Numbered from the stretch's first letter, positions 47,283-56,732 are shown. The stretch is DNA of 64,000 bases from Paenibacillus sp. FSL H8-0079 (GCF_037991315.1 NZ_CP150300.1:3782001-3846000), one strand, 5' to 3'. Notes: generated by a model not told the origin, from the sequence alone. Program-made: numbers and translations.

Positions 47283-48008
47283 TTAAATCTGGTTTTTTTC
47301 TTGCTGTGTCAGTCTGCGTCCACGAATATCAAAAGCAATCTTGCCGTCTGCCAATCCCCAGATCCGTGTGGCATGTTTCTCAGCAAGTTCAATAGGCAAT
47401 ACTGCAATAACCGTTGCACGTTCTTCTTCACATAATTTGCGTAGCGTTTCCAGCACCGAATCCGCTGTGTGAGGATCAAGACCAATCACAGGTTCATCGG
47501 CCAGAACCACTTTGGCACCATGAGCGAGCGCTCTTGCAATGGCCACACGTTGCTTCTCGCCACCACTCAGCTTCTCTGCAATCTGATGTGCTTTATCGAG
47601 TAATCCCAAGTTTTCGAGATAATCCATCGCACCCATATAATCATCGGAACGTACCATACCGGTCACCATTCTCCATACGGGAGTCTGACCCGATCGTCCG
47701 ATTAATACATTTTTAAGAGCTGTACGTCTAGGAAATAATTCTGGATTTTGTTCCAAGTATGCCCATTCCCGTTTGATTTTCCGTTTACCGGACCAGCCTT
47801 CTTTTAAAATCTCGGCACCATCCACCGTAAACCGACCAGAATCCCATTTTTCCATCATGGCCAAACATTTGAGCAACATGCTTTTCCCACTACCGCTTGA
47901 GCCAACTACAGCAATCATCTCACCTTGTTGCATATCAAATCGAATATCCCGTAGAACGGGAACGCGGTCCACGCCAACGGATTTACTCAAGTTCTCTACT
48001 CTGATCAT
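47283..48008 (-). CDS. ABC transporter ATPase without an adjacent permease
   Basis: 241 residues. Walker A VGSSGSGKS, signature LSGGEKQRVAIARAL and Walker B VVLADEPVIGLDP are intact; the usual switch His region reads VIAVLPIELAEKHATRIW, without the common VTHD/VSHE. It resembles PhnC/phosphonate-type ATPases. No membrane permease lies next to it. First gene of the four-gene run with the VCBS lipoprotein, regulator and kinase (gaps of 4, -8 and -4 bases). AGGAGAC precedes the ATG. Confidence 0.85.
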   Translation of the reverse strand: MIRVENLSKSVGVDRVPVLRDIRFDMQQGEMIAVVGSSGSGKSMLLKCLAMMEKWDSGRFTVDGAEILKEGWSGKRKIKREWAYLEQNPELFPRRTALKNVLIGRSGQTPVWRMVTGMVRSDDYMGAMDYLENLGLLDKAHQIAEKLSGGEKQRVAIARALAHGAKVVLADEPVIGLDPHTADSVLETLRKLCEEERATVIAVLPIELAEKHATRIWGLADGKIAFDIRGRRLTQQEKNQI

Positions 48009-48091
48009 CGCGATGTCTCCTCTTGTCCATGTTTTTCCCTACCACTAGTGTACTCGGAAATGGACATCAATTTCCATGCGAACACCAGCTT

Positions 48092-49282
48092 CTATTTTAA
48101 CACAGATTCGAACTCAGGTTTACGACGAAATAATATACCTGCCGCGCCGAAAAGAAGGTACATGATTCCCAGCAACGTAAACATGCTTCCAGGTGAAATC
48201 CAGTTGATCATCTGACCGCCCAGATTCGGTCCAATAATACTTCCAATCGTGAAATGAAAGGAAGCCACGACGTTGGCTGCAGGCAGCAATACTTTAGGCA
48301 AAATATCTGCGGCATAGGCAAGTCCCAGTGAGAAAAATGAACCGACCAGGCCACCTGCGATCGTTAACAATACAAGTGTCCACCAAAAATGCGTACCTGC
48401 GACTGGAACCAGCATGAAGATGATTCCTCCGCTGATGCCCGCAAACATTAACACCTTCTTTCGCCCATATCGGTCACTCAACATACCCAGAGGCAATTGA
48501 AGGAACAACCCTCCAATTCCGATAAAAGGAAGCAACGAGGAAATCTGATTGGTATCGAATCCAATACGTAGACCATACACGGGGAAGTTACTATTCATAC
48601 CCGCCTCCATATATCCGTATAAGAGTGCTGGTAAAAGTGCATACCAAGCCCATGCCAGACTACGACGGAAGCGACGTTCCGGCAGTTGGCCATGCTCTGC
48701 TTTTTCCGGCTTCGTATCTGGAAGCTTCATTAATACCAGTATAAGCACTGCGGCAATACATACGAATAACACCCAGAAAGGCACTGCATCACCGAATCCA
48801 AGCAGCTTGATGCCCAGCGGACCAATGCTGAATCCCAGACCATAGGACATGCCATATAGCGATATGTAGCGTCCACGCTTTTCAGGTGCAGTAACGAGCA
48901 GCACCCAGAGCTGAGCCGCATAATGAAGTGCGCTGTCTCCTATTCCAACGACCAGACGCAAAATGAACCATATTTTAATATCTGGTAAGTACGGAAACAA
49001 TATTAAAGGGACCATGACCAATATCAGGCCACCCACAATCAGCTTTTTGAACCCGAGTGCTCCCAATAGTCGCTCCGCAACTAAAGTCATGGCAAAAGAG
49101 CCAATGTACAACGCGGCGGCGTTTAATCCGTTTAAACCTGGTGAAACTCCTTTTTGCTCCAAAAAAATCGAAAGCACAGGTAGTAGAAGCCCCTGACTAA
49201 TTCCCGCTACCACAATAACCGTAATCAAAATCAGATAATTGGCTGTCGAGTGTGATAGTTTGGGACGAGTAATCGATGACAC
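48092..49282 (-). CDS. MFS transporter
   Basis: About 396 residues from GTG 49282 behind AGGAGG; the frame opens upstream at 49372 without a site. About 12 hydrophobic segments in two halves, with a basic central loop (RRFRRSLAW) and the MFS loop motif GMLSDRYGRKKVL after the eighth helix region. A drug or metabolite exporter is likely; the cargo is unknown. Confidence 0.85.
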   Translation of the reverse strand: MSSITRPKLSHSTANYLILITVIVVAGISQGLLLPVLSIFLEQKGVSPGLNGLNAAALYIGSFAMTLVAERLLGALGFKKLIVGGLILVMVPLILFPYLPDIKIWFILRLVVGIGDSALHYAAQLWVLLVTAPEKRGRYISLYGMSYGLGFSIGPLGIKLLGFGDAVPFWVLFVCIAAVLILVLMKLPDTKPEKAEHGQLPERRFRRSLAWAWYALLPALLYGYMEAGMNSNFPVYGLRIGFDTNQISSLLPFIGIGGLFLQLPLGMLSDRYGRKKVLMFAGISGGIIFMLVPVAGTHFWWTLVLLTIAGGLVGSFFSLGLAYAADILPKVLLPAANVVASFHFTIGSIIGPNLGGQMINWISPGSMFTLLGIMYLLFGAAGILFRRKPEFESVLK

Positions 49283-49435
49283 GAATTCATTCCTCCTGCG
49301 AGCACACAAAGAAAAATCGCCATCGCTGACGACTTTCGTATGGTATACATATGGTTTTGAGCTGCTATTCATGGATCAGGGCTTTGCCCCGGACTTGAAC
49401 ATTATAGTGGACAACGCCCTGTAAAACAAGCCATA

Positions 49436-49616
49436 ATAGAGGTTGTTCAAAAAGTTCACTTTTGATTACGAATCATGCCTAGTGGCATCATCAGCTTCGA
49501 AGATGAAATTCAGCCGAAATGTCCGTTGCTCACGTAGTTTTTATACGCTCCGCTACTCCATTTCTATCTTCATTCCATCTTCTTGGTACTGAAAACCAGA
49601 CTTTTTGAACACGCAC
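49436..49616 (-). mobile_element. Repeat element A, copy 2 (inverted relative to copy 1)
   Basis: It reads ATAGAGGTTGTTCAAAAAG at the left and ends CTTTTTGAACACGCAC at the right. Read on the minus strand it matches the 36641 copy over its whole length with scattered changes. No ORF. It lies between the MFS and ArsR-like genes. Confidence 0.75.
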
Positions 49617-49673
49617 TAATCGTACTTAAGTCGCTGCGTACATTTAGATGTGACGGGAGGATTCTGCAACATT

Positions 49674-50594
49674 ATGGCTTATCATGTTAAAATTGATGTT
49701 TCACCGATATATGAAATGCTCAACAGCTTTCTGGTTTATGTCACGAAAAAATGGATTCAGCATCTGGATATTGGTCCTGAATGGATTCTGGAAGTGGAAG
49801 GTAAACTAAGTTCCAATGTCCGAGCTGCGCTCGCACCTGCTGCCACTTGGCCTTTTGATGATTTTGATGTCTTGTTTGCATGGGCAGCATATCAAAATGA
49901 TACATCGGAGAATCGTGATTTTCTGGACATGCTTGCCGGAATGACAGCGGAAGACCTATATGCACGGGTCTCTCCTCTTCTGCCTGCTCTTACAATAGAA
50001 GAATCTACGCGCATTCGGAACAGTTATGTCCCATTATTGCGACTATGGGATGAACACTACTGTCAGAATATGAGCGAAGATCAGCGTGTGTGGCTTGAAG
50101 AAGATGCCGAAGAAAAACGCATTTTGCTTGATAAAATGGGACCTGAACTTCTTATTGAATATGCTACAGCCGGTGTTCTTGTTGAACCGATGCCTGGACT
50201 GAACGAAGTCATCCTCTTCCCCACAGTGCACAATCGTCCTATTAATATGTACTGCTTCTATGAGGGTATGATGATCATTCAGTATCCCGTAGATGTCCCC
50301 GAAGAGAATGAAGACCAGCCGCCAACATGCCTTTTACGTTTCACCCACGCACTGGCTGATCCCGAAAGACTTCGTCTGCTTCGTTACGTTTCGGATGAAC
50401 CCAAATCCCTCGCTGAGATGTGTGAAGAATTGGGTAAAGACGAAGACCCGGTCAAAGACCAGGTGATGGCGCTACGTATCGCTGGCCTGCTACGAACTCA
50501 TTTGCTCGGAAGTAACCGTAAAGAGAAATACAGTATTCGACCGGATGGCGTATCTGAATTGAATATGTTCCTTGAATCTTATATTCGCATATAA
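49674..50594 (+). CDS. Protein with C-terminal ArsR-type winged helix
   Basis: 306 residues from ATG 49674; GGGAGG lies 13 bases upstream, rather far. The C-terminal ~80 residues (RFTHALADPERLRLLRYVSDEPKSL ... AEMCEELG) are an ArsR-type helix-turn-helix. The N-terminal 220 residues are helical and unfamiliar, as in Bacillus ArsR-family proteins with large effector regions. It is probably a transcriptional regulator of unknown signal; the HAD gene downstream may be linked. Confidence 0.7.
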   Translation: MAYHVKIDVSPIYEMLNSFLVYVTKKWIQHLDIGPEWILEVEGKLSSNVRAALAPAATWPFDDFDVLFAWAAYQNDTSENRDFLDMLAGMTAEDLYARVSPLLPALTIEESTRIRNSYVPLLRLWDEHYCQNMSEDQRVWLEEDAEEKRILLDKMGPELLIEYATAGVLVEPMPGLNEVILFPTVHNRPINMYCFYEGMMIIQYPVDVPEENEDQPPTCLLRFTHALADPERLRLLRYVSDEPKSLAEMCEELGKDEDPVKDQVMALRIAGLLRTHLLGSNRKEKYSIRPDGVSELNMFLESYIRI

Positions 50595-50643
50595 TTTAGT
50601 TGAACCATTGTGGAGTTACTGGCTACAAGGAGTGAGTTAGAAC

Positions 50644-51408
50644 ATGAAAATAATGAAGCAACATATTTTGTTTGACCTTGATGATACACTTGTATATTGT
50701 AACAAGTATTTTAACCTGATTTTGGGGGAATTCTTCGAGAATATGCAGGAGTGGTTTGATGGACATTCTCTGACAACGCAAGAGATTCGCGAAAAACAGC
50801 TGGAGATTGATGTAACTGGAGTGAACAAGCTTGGATTTGCAAGTCATCATTTCCCGCAATCCCTGATTGATACCTATCGTTACTTCTCCGGGAAGTTCAC
50901 GAGATTAACTTCTCCCAGAGAAGAGTCCTATCTGAGCAAGTTGGGCATGAGTGTGTACGATCAGGAGGTTGAACCCTACCCTCATATGGTTGAAACGCTT
51001 GAGAACCTTAAAGTAGCTGGACATTCCCTCTACTTATATACGGGCGGCGAAACCGTGATCCAACAGCGAAAGATTGATCAAATGAAGCTCTCGGCTTATT
51101 TTGATGATCGGATCTATATCCGACAACACAAAAACATCGAGGCACTGGAAGGCATTCTGTCTAACGGTCCGTTTGATCGTCGTACAACATGGATGATCGG
51201 CAACTCACTACGGACAGACATAATGCCCGCGGTAAAAGCCGGAATTCACAGCATATATATCAAACAACCGAATGAATGGCAATATAACATCGTAGAACTT
51301 CAGCCTAATCCGGAAACATCGATGTATACCATCACTGCACTCGAAGAGGTACCGAAGGTCATACACGAAAATATACAACAGCAGCAACAGAAAAGGACCC
51401 TTGGTTAA
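50644..51408 (+). CDS. HAD-superfamily hydrolase
   Basis: 254 residues. Motif I LFDLDDTLVYCN carries the nucleophile Asp, motif II is LYTGGE, and motifs III/IV are in TTWMIGNSLRTDIMPAVKAG. It is a phosphatase of the YjjG/phosphoglycolate type with unknown substrate. AAGGAG lies 11 bases before the ATG. The last codons and TAA are inside the terminator hairpin; a Gln-rich tail precedes it. Confidence 0.85.
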   Translation: MKIMKQHILFDLDDTLVYCNKYFNLILGEFFENMQEWFDGHSLTTQEIREKQLEIDVTGVNKLGFASHHFPQSLIDTYRYFSGKFTRLTSPREESYLSKLGMSVYDQEVEPYPHMVETLENLKVAGHSLYLYTGGETVIQQRKIDQMKLSAYFDDRIYIRQHKNIEALEGILSNGPFDRRTTWMIGNSLRTDIMPAVKAGIHSIYIKQPNEWQYNIVELQPNPETSMYTITALEEVPKVIHENIQQQQQKRTLG

Positions 51409-51421
51409 GGGTCCTTTTTCT
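51391..51421 (+). terminator. Terminator overlapping the HAD stop codon
   Basis: AAAGGACCCTT pairs with AAGGGTCCTTT around GGTT; the TAA stop at 51406-51408 spans the loop and 3' arm. A T-run follows. Confidence 0.9.
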
Positions 51422-51443
51422 TTATGTTAACTGTTAACTAAGA

Positions 51444-53783
51444 TCAAGCATCCTGCTTCTCACCAGATAACTTGCCTGTTACTACGTCCTGCAAAATAAT
51501 ACGAGCTTTCACCGTACTTCCGTCTTTTCGTTTGAAAGACAGCACTTGCGTACTCCCCTTCTCAATCAGCGATTTTAACATCGTACTGGTAATTTTTTTG
51601 CCCGCATACTCTTTCCAGACCACAAATGAGCAGCCTTCCTTGAAACGAGAACATCCATAGCCCTTCTTGCCCTCTATGATCTGGCCTGTGCATCCGGGAG
51701 AAGGACAAGGTGCCAGTAACTCTCTCACTCCGGATGGACTCGCAGTTGAGGATGGCGCCTTGGTTATCGCACTTTTCCTACTGCCAGATCTGGACGAAGA
51801 TACCGAAGTCTGACGGGACGTTTTTACACTTGAACCGCTACCAGCTGTCTTGGCAGATGTCCTCGTATTGCCAGCCTGGGTTCTGGCTCCCTTGCCTTTT
51901 CCCCTACCTGCACGCGAATCTTCTCCAAAAGCATCTGCTGGAGCCGGAGCTTGTACACGCACTTTCTCAATGATGGACAAGGTGAATTTCTTGACGTTCT
52001 CCATGAACTTGTCCTGACCCGCCTCACCTTTGGAAATCTGATATAACCTTCTTTCCCATTGTCCGGTCATCTCAGGTGAAGTTAACAGATCTACGCCCGC
52101 GCGGCGAATCAATTCAATCGCGGTTCTGCCTTTGAGCGTTAACTGCATTTTCTTCCCTAGCAGCGTAATGTAACCTACGTTTTTGAGGCGTTCAATCGTA
52201 GCCGCACGTGTAGCCGGAGTACCCAGACCACTATCTTTCATTGCATCTCGCAGCTCTTCATTCTCGATCTGCTTGCCTGCACTTTCCATCGCTTTCAGCA
52301 ATGTTCCTTCGGTATAACTTTTGGGAGGCTGGGTCGCCTTCTCCTTGAACTCACTCTTCGTACATTGAACAGGCAGGTCAGGTTGTACAGCAAAAGCCTT
52401 GTCCGTCCACTCTTCAGCTTCCTCATCCTCATTGCCGTTTTTCTTGGTCTTCTTCTTGCCTGCACCGCCCTGTTCCTGATCTCCAGAACCGAGGACCACT
52501 TTCCATCCGAGGGACAACAGCTCTTTGACAGATGTCTTAAACTGATGTTTCTCCACTTCGGTGAGCACCGTATGCTGTTTATACTCCGCCGGAGAATAAA
52601 AGTGGGACAAGAACCGTCTTACAATCAAGTCATAAATGTTCTGTTCATCCTTGGATAAGGTACCCGGTCGCTTCAATGTAGGCAAGATCGCATGGTGATC
52701 TTCAACCCTGCTCGGATTACATACCCCTTTATTATTCTTATGAACAAGCTCCGGCTTGGCCCCTTGCGCAAGCTCACTATAGGTACCGTTCTTGAGCAGG
52801 TTCAGCGTTTTGTGCATACCTTCGATATTCTGTTCTGTAACATAGTTGGAGTTCGTCCGCGGATACGAAATTACCTTGTGTCTTTCATACAAGGCCTGCG
52901 CAATATCCAGTGTTTTTTTGGCACCGTATCCGAACTTGGCATTGGCCTCACGCTGTAGTAGGGTCAGGTCGTACAAACGATACGGATACTCCTTCGTCTG
53001 CTTTGCTTCGTATTTAGTGATCTGTCCTGTCTTGCCCTTCACACTGGCTGCAATGGCCTCTGCTGCCTCGGCATCGGTCAGCTTGTCGCCTTGACGCAGC
53101 CCCCGATACTCGACACCTTCCTGCCGAAACCAGGCGGCCACTTCATAAAAGGTCTGCGACTGGAATGCTTCAATCTCGATTTCCCGATCATAGATTAGCG
53201 CCAGTACTGGCGTCTGCACACGGCCTACAGACAACAATGCATTATGGCGGGTTGTAAACGCCCGTGAGGCATTCATACCGATCAGCCAATCGGCTTCACT
53301 TCTGGCGCGAGCTGCATGGGTTAAATTTTCAAATTCAGAGGCATCCTTCAGACCATCAAAACCACGTCTAATGCTCTCTGCTGTCAAATCCGATATCCAT
53401 AGACGCTTTACAGGCTGGCGCAGCTTCAGTTGCTGTTGAATGAGGGCGAAGATGTACTGCCCTTCTCTCCCTGCATCGCAAGCATTAACGATCGCTGAAG
53501 CCCGTTTTGCCAGTTCTCCAATCATTTTGAGCTGATCTTTCGTTCTTGGATTGGGTACAATCTTGAACTGATCGGGTATGATCGGCAGGTCCGCTATGTT
53601 CCAGCGTTTGTACTTCGTATCATAGGCATCCGGTTCAGCCAGTCCAAGCAAATGCCCAATCGCCCAAGTGATGATGTAATGCTCACCCTCCAGATACGTG
53701 CGATTGTTCTTGGCCTTTGGTTCTATGACGGCGGCAATGGTTCGACCCATGTCGGGTTTTTCCGCTATAACCAGTGTCTTCAT
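51444..53783 (-). CDS. topB: DNA topoisomerase III
   Basis: Type IA topoisomerase, 779 residues. The toprim N-terminus is LVIAEKPDMGR with DAGREGQ near residue 103, where the family usually ends in Glu; the active Tyr is Y307 in ISYPRTNS. A Ser/Gly/Lys-rich linker (residues ~640-700) leads to a C-terminal zinc-ribbon-like region (CPSPGCTGQI ... GYGCSRFKEGCSF). It decatenates single-stranded regions during replication and recombination. GGAGAG precedes the ATG. Confidence 0.92.
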   Translation of the reverse strand: MKTLVIAEKPDMGRTIAAVIEPKAKNNRTYLEGEHYIITWAIGHLLGLAEPDAYDTKYKRWNIADLPIIPDQFKIVPNPRTKDQLKMIGELAKRASAIVNACDAGREGQYIFALIQQQLKLRQPVKRLWISDLTAESIRRGFDGLKDASEFENLTHAARARSEADWLIGMNASRAFTTRHNALLSVGRVQTPVLALIYDREIEIEAFQSQTFYEVAAWFRQEGVEYRGLRQGDKLTDAEAAEAIAASVKGKTGQITKYEAKQTKEYPYRLYDLTLLQREANAKFGYGAKKTLDIAQALYERHKVISYPRTNSNYVTEQNIEGMHKTLNLLKNGTYSELAQGAKPELVHKNNKGVCNPSRVEDHHAILPTLKRPGTLSKDEQNIYDLIVRRFLSHFYSPAEYKQHTVLTEVEKHQFKTSVKELLSLGWKVVLGSGDQEQGGAGKKKTKKNGNEDEEAEEWTDKAFAVQPDLPVQCTKSEFKEKATQPPKSYTEGTLLKAMESAGKQIENEELRDAMKDSGLGTPATRAATIERLKNVGYITLLGKKMQLTLKGRTAIELIRRAGVDLLTSPEMTGQWERRLYQISKGEAGQDKFMENVKKFTLSIIEKVRVQAPAPADAFGEDSRAGRGKGKGARTQAGNTRTSAKTAGSGSSVKTSRQTSVSSSRSGSRKSAITKAPSSTASPSGVRELLAPCPSPGCTGQIIEGKKGYGCSRFKEGCSFVVWKEYAGKKITSTMLKSLIEKGSTQVLSFKRKDGSTVKARIILQDVVTGKLSGEKQDA

Positions 53784-53820
53784 CCGTCCATCTCTCCTCC
53801 TTCACCGTCCGCATGACGGC

Positions 53821-53852
53821 AAAAAGGGGCCTTCCGTCGACGGAAGCCCCTT
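53821..53852 (-). terminator. Intrinsic terminator of fur
   Basis: AAGGGGCTTCCGTC and GACGGAAGGCCCCTT form a nearly perfect stem followed by TTTTT on the minus strand. Confidence 0.85.
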
Positions 53853-53908
53853 GCTTCTGATACTCATTATATCAGATTTTGAATTCGGGAGCACCCTCCC
53901 GAAATGAA

Positions 53909-54400
53909 TTATCCTGCTGCCTGTTCTTTCAGTACATGCTTTTGTCTGCACTCTTTGCATACACCTTGGAAATCCAGACGATGGTCTGTAACTGCAAAGC
54001 CATACTGACGCTCAATTTGTTGTTCCAAACGAAGCAGCCCATCTTCCATAATCTCTTCTACTTTGCCACATTCTGTACAGATCAAGTGATGGTGGTGATG
54101 GGAACCATCCGTACTTCGCAGATCGAAACGCGCAGCACCGTCGCCAAAGTTAATCTTTTCAACGACCTGAAGGTCACTCAGCAGTTCGAGAGTTCGGTAT
54201 ACGGTAGCCAATCCAATCTCAGGGAACTGCTCCTTAACCAGCAGGAATACTTCCTCTGCGCTAAAATGATCCTTCTCATGTTCAAGCAGAACACGTACAG
54301 TAACTTCTCGTTGTTGTGTTAACTTATATCCTTTTTCAACCAATTGATTTTTAATGTGAAATATCTGTTCTGAAATGGACTTGTCCCGGTTACTTGCCAT
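53909..54400 (-). CDS. fur: Ferric uptake regulator
   Basis: 163 residues from ATG 54400 (GGAGGT ten bases upstream). The winged helix PEIGLATVYRTLELL and KINFGDGAARFDL match Bacillus Fur closely rather than PerR. Metal ligands are in GSHHHHHLICTECGKVEE and the second zinc pair in CKEC. It represses iron-uptake genes when iron is sufficient. An exact PerR box lies 78 bases upstream, matching the known PerR control of fur in B. subtilis. Confidence 0.92.
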   Translation of the reverse strand: MASNRDKSISEQIFHIKNQLVEKGYKLTQQREVTVRVLLEHEKDHFSAEEVFLLVKEQFPEIGLATVYRTLELLSDLQVVEKINFGDGAARFDLRSTDGSHHHHHLICTECGKVEEIMEDGLLRLEQQIERQYGFAVTDHRLDFQGVCKECRQKHVLKEQAAG

Positions 54401-54477
54401 AGCAGGTCGCACCTCCGGTTTATATTCATTAGATTTTACTTTTATCGTACTGATTGTTGGTTTCAGTGAATCCTTAT

Positions 54478-54492
54478 TTATAATCATTATAA
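54478..54492. promoter_or_regulatory. PerR box upstream of fur
   Basis: TTATAATCATTATAA is identical to the B. subtilis Per-box consensus (TTATAAT-n-ATTATAA). Confidence 0.8.
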
Positions 54493-54587
54493 TATAATAA
54501 TAAATCTTTATCACTCAAAAAGCAATGCTATTGCTCACACTTGCGTGAAAGATGTAGTCTTTTCTATTCAAAAGACAACAAACAACC

Positions 54588-54614
54588 CCCGCTGAACGCG
54601 AGGGTTGTCATTTA
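54588..54614 (-). terminator. Intrinsic terminator of gltD
   Basis: ACAACCCTCGC pairs with GCGGGGGTTGT (one mismatch) around TTCA on the minus strand, followed by TTG-rich sequence. Confidence 0.75.
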
Positions 54615-54674
54615 TATCTAATCTATACTTTTACTTGTTTAGTATTCATGTAAATCCGTTCTTGTTGTAGAACG

Positions 54675-56162
54675 TTACACCAGAACCGTAGCACCCATCA
54701 AGTATTTGTCCACTTCACGAGCAGCCTCACGGCCTTCATTAATCGCCCATACAACCAAGCTTTGACCACGACGCATGTCACCTGCTGCAAATACTTTATC
54801 CACATTGGTATTGTATTTGCCATAACGTGCCTTAACGTTCGTGCGACGATCTGTTGCAAGTCCCAGTTGCTCTACCAACGTTTGTTCCGGTCCATCAAAA
54901 CCAATCGCAATCATGGCCATTTGAGCCGGGAATACACGCTCTGTACCTGGAATCGGCTGATAAATCTTGCGACCTGTCTCATCCACAATACGCTCGATCT
55001 GCACCGTATGCAATTCTTTGAGGTTACCTTCATCGTCTCCGACAAATTTAGTTGTCATGATTGAGAATTCACGTGGATCTTGACCAAACATCGCTTTGGC
55101 TTCCTCTTGTGCATAATCAAGTGTATACACATTCGGGAATTGCGGCCAAGGGTTGTTAATGCGATCACGTTCCATCGGCGCTTGTGTATGTGTACCGAAT
55201 TGTGTAACAGTACGACAACCATGACGCAGCGATGTAGCTACACAGTCAGATCCTGTATCACCGCCACCAATGACGATAATGTCTTTTTCCTTAGCGGACA
55301 GATATTGGCCGTCTTCCAGATTGGAGTCCAGATAGCTCTTAATGCTGCCGTTCAGGAAATCCATGGCGTAATGAACGCCTTTCAAGTCGCTACCTTCAAT
55401 GTTGAATTCACGTGGTTTAGTTGCACCACCGCACAATACAACAGCGTCATAATCATCTACCAGTTGTTGTGCTGCAATATCTTTACCGATCTCGGTGTTC
55501 GTGATGAATTGGACACCTTCTGCTTCAAGCAGATCAACACGACGTTGAACTACATTTTTATCCAATTTCATCGTCGGGATACCATACATCAGCAATCCAC
55601 CGACACGGTCCGAACGCTCATACACGGTTACCGAGTGTCCTGCTTTATTCAACTGAGCCGCAGTAGCCAATCCCGCTGGACCTGAGCCTACGACAGCTAC
55701 ACGTTTACCCGTACGTTTTTCAGGAGGTTGGGGAACCACCCATCCTTCTTCGAAACCTTTTTCAATAATAGCTTCTTCAATGGTTTTGATGGTTACAGGC
55801 TGACCGATTAAGCCAACTGTACATGATCCTTCACAAGGAGCAGGACAGACGCGACCTGTAAATTCCGGGAAATTATTCGTTTTGTGGAGGCGCTCAAGTG
55901 CTTCTCTCCAAAGTCCGCGATATACAAGATTATTCCATTCTGGAATCAGGTTATGCACGGGGCAACCTGACGTGCCGCCAATCATATCTATACCTGTATG
56001 GCAATACGGGGTACCACAATCCATGCATCGTGCACCTTGTGTTCTGAGCTCTTCTTCTGCCATATGTTTATGAAACTCTTCCCAATCTTTAATCCGTTCC
56101 GCTGGCTCTCGATCCGCTGGCAGTTGACGTTTGTATTCCATAAATCCAGTAGGTGTAGACAT
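54675..56162 (-). CDS. gltD: Glutamate synthase small subunit
   Basis: 495 residues. The N-terminal Cys clusters that bind [4Fe-4S] are CMDCGTPYC and CPAPCEGSC, followed by an FAD motif VAVVGSGPAGLATAAQL and an NADPH motif IIVIGGGDTGSDCV. It transfers electrons from NADPH to the large subunit GltA/GltB for glutamate synthesis. No large-subunit gene is adjacent within this window, so it is either separate or a GltD-like oxidoreductase. Confidence 0.9.
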   Translation of the reverse strand: MSTPTGFMEYKRQLPADREPAERIKDWEEFHKHMAEEELRTQGARCMDCGTPYCHTGIDMIGGTSGCPVHNLIPEWNNLVYRGLWREALERLHKTNNFPEFTGRVCPAPCEGSCTVGLIGQPVTIKTIEEAIIEKGFEEGWVVPQPPEKRTGKRVAVVGSGPAGLATAAQLNKAGHSVTVYERSDRVGGLLMYGIPTMKLDKNVVQRRVDLLEAEGVQFITNTEIGKDIAAQQLVDDYDAVVLCGGATKPREFNIEGSDLKGVHYAMDFLNGSIKSYLDSNLEDGQYLSAKEKDIIVIGGGDTGSDCVATSLRHGCRTVTQFGTHTQAPMERDRINNPWPQFPNVYTLDYAQEEAKAMFGQDPREFSIMTTKFVGDDEGNLKELHTVQIERIVDETGRKIYQPIPGTERVFPAQMAMIAIGFDGPEQTLVEQLGLATDRRTNVKARYGKYNTNVDKVFAAGDMRRGQSLVVWAINEGREAAREVDKYLMGATVLV

Positions 56163-56601
56163 CTTACGTTTTCCCCCATCCGTTCTTGTCTTAATCCCTT
56201 CATGTGCATGGTTCTATATGAAATGGATTACTCATTACTTGAGTTTTTGTCTATTGTATCACAAAATCTTCTCGAAGATATTTCAATTATAGTAGCATTT
56301 CCTGTGCTGAATATTAAATGGATTATCCGCATAATTATTTGTATTTTATACATCATATCTTTCAAGTCTACCTATGGTCAATACCCTTATTTTGGTGTTA
56401 ATTACGATTTTGAACTGCGAAATTTGGTGTTTGATAGAGAGACAAAAGGTCGAAACGTTATGTAAATGTCAGATAATTTGTCATCAAACTCAACATATTT
56501 TGCTATAAATCGTTCTCATTTCCGAATATTAGCCCTGTTTTAGGACTTCACAACGTTAAAACCTCAAAACTTTTACACTTTTTTACTCTTATATGCTAGG
56601 T

Positions 56602-56622
56602 CGTATGTATAATATACATACG
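56602..56622. promoter_or_regulatory. 21-bp perfect palindrome with TATAAT core
   Basis: CGTATGTATA and TATACATACG flank one A. A TATAAT lies inside it. It is 440 bases upstream of gltD; a candidate operator of unknown regulator. Confidence 0.45.
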
Positions 56623-56689
56623 CATCATTTATTCATGTTATATTAATGTAATATGCGTTCTACTCTAAACAAGTGACTCATTTTTTTTA

Positions 56690-56732
56690 TAAAGAAAAGA
56701 CGCTGTTCACGAATAATTCGCAATCAGCGCCT
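56690..56732 (-). terminator. Terminator of the thyA-dfrA operon
   Basis: GGCGCTG pairs with CAGCGTC with inner GCGAAT/ATTCGT stem, followed by TTTTCTTT on the minus strand. Confidence 0.75.

Noticed and set aside
55998..56465. 155-codon plus-strand frame across the gltD start region
   Set aside because: Half of it is antisense to gltD, the rest is AT-rich intergenic DNA, and no ribosome site is present.
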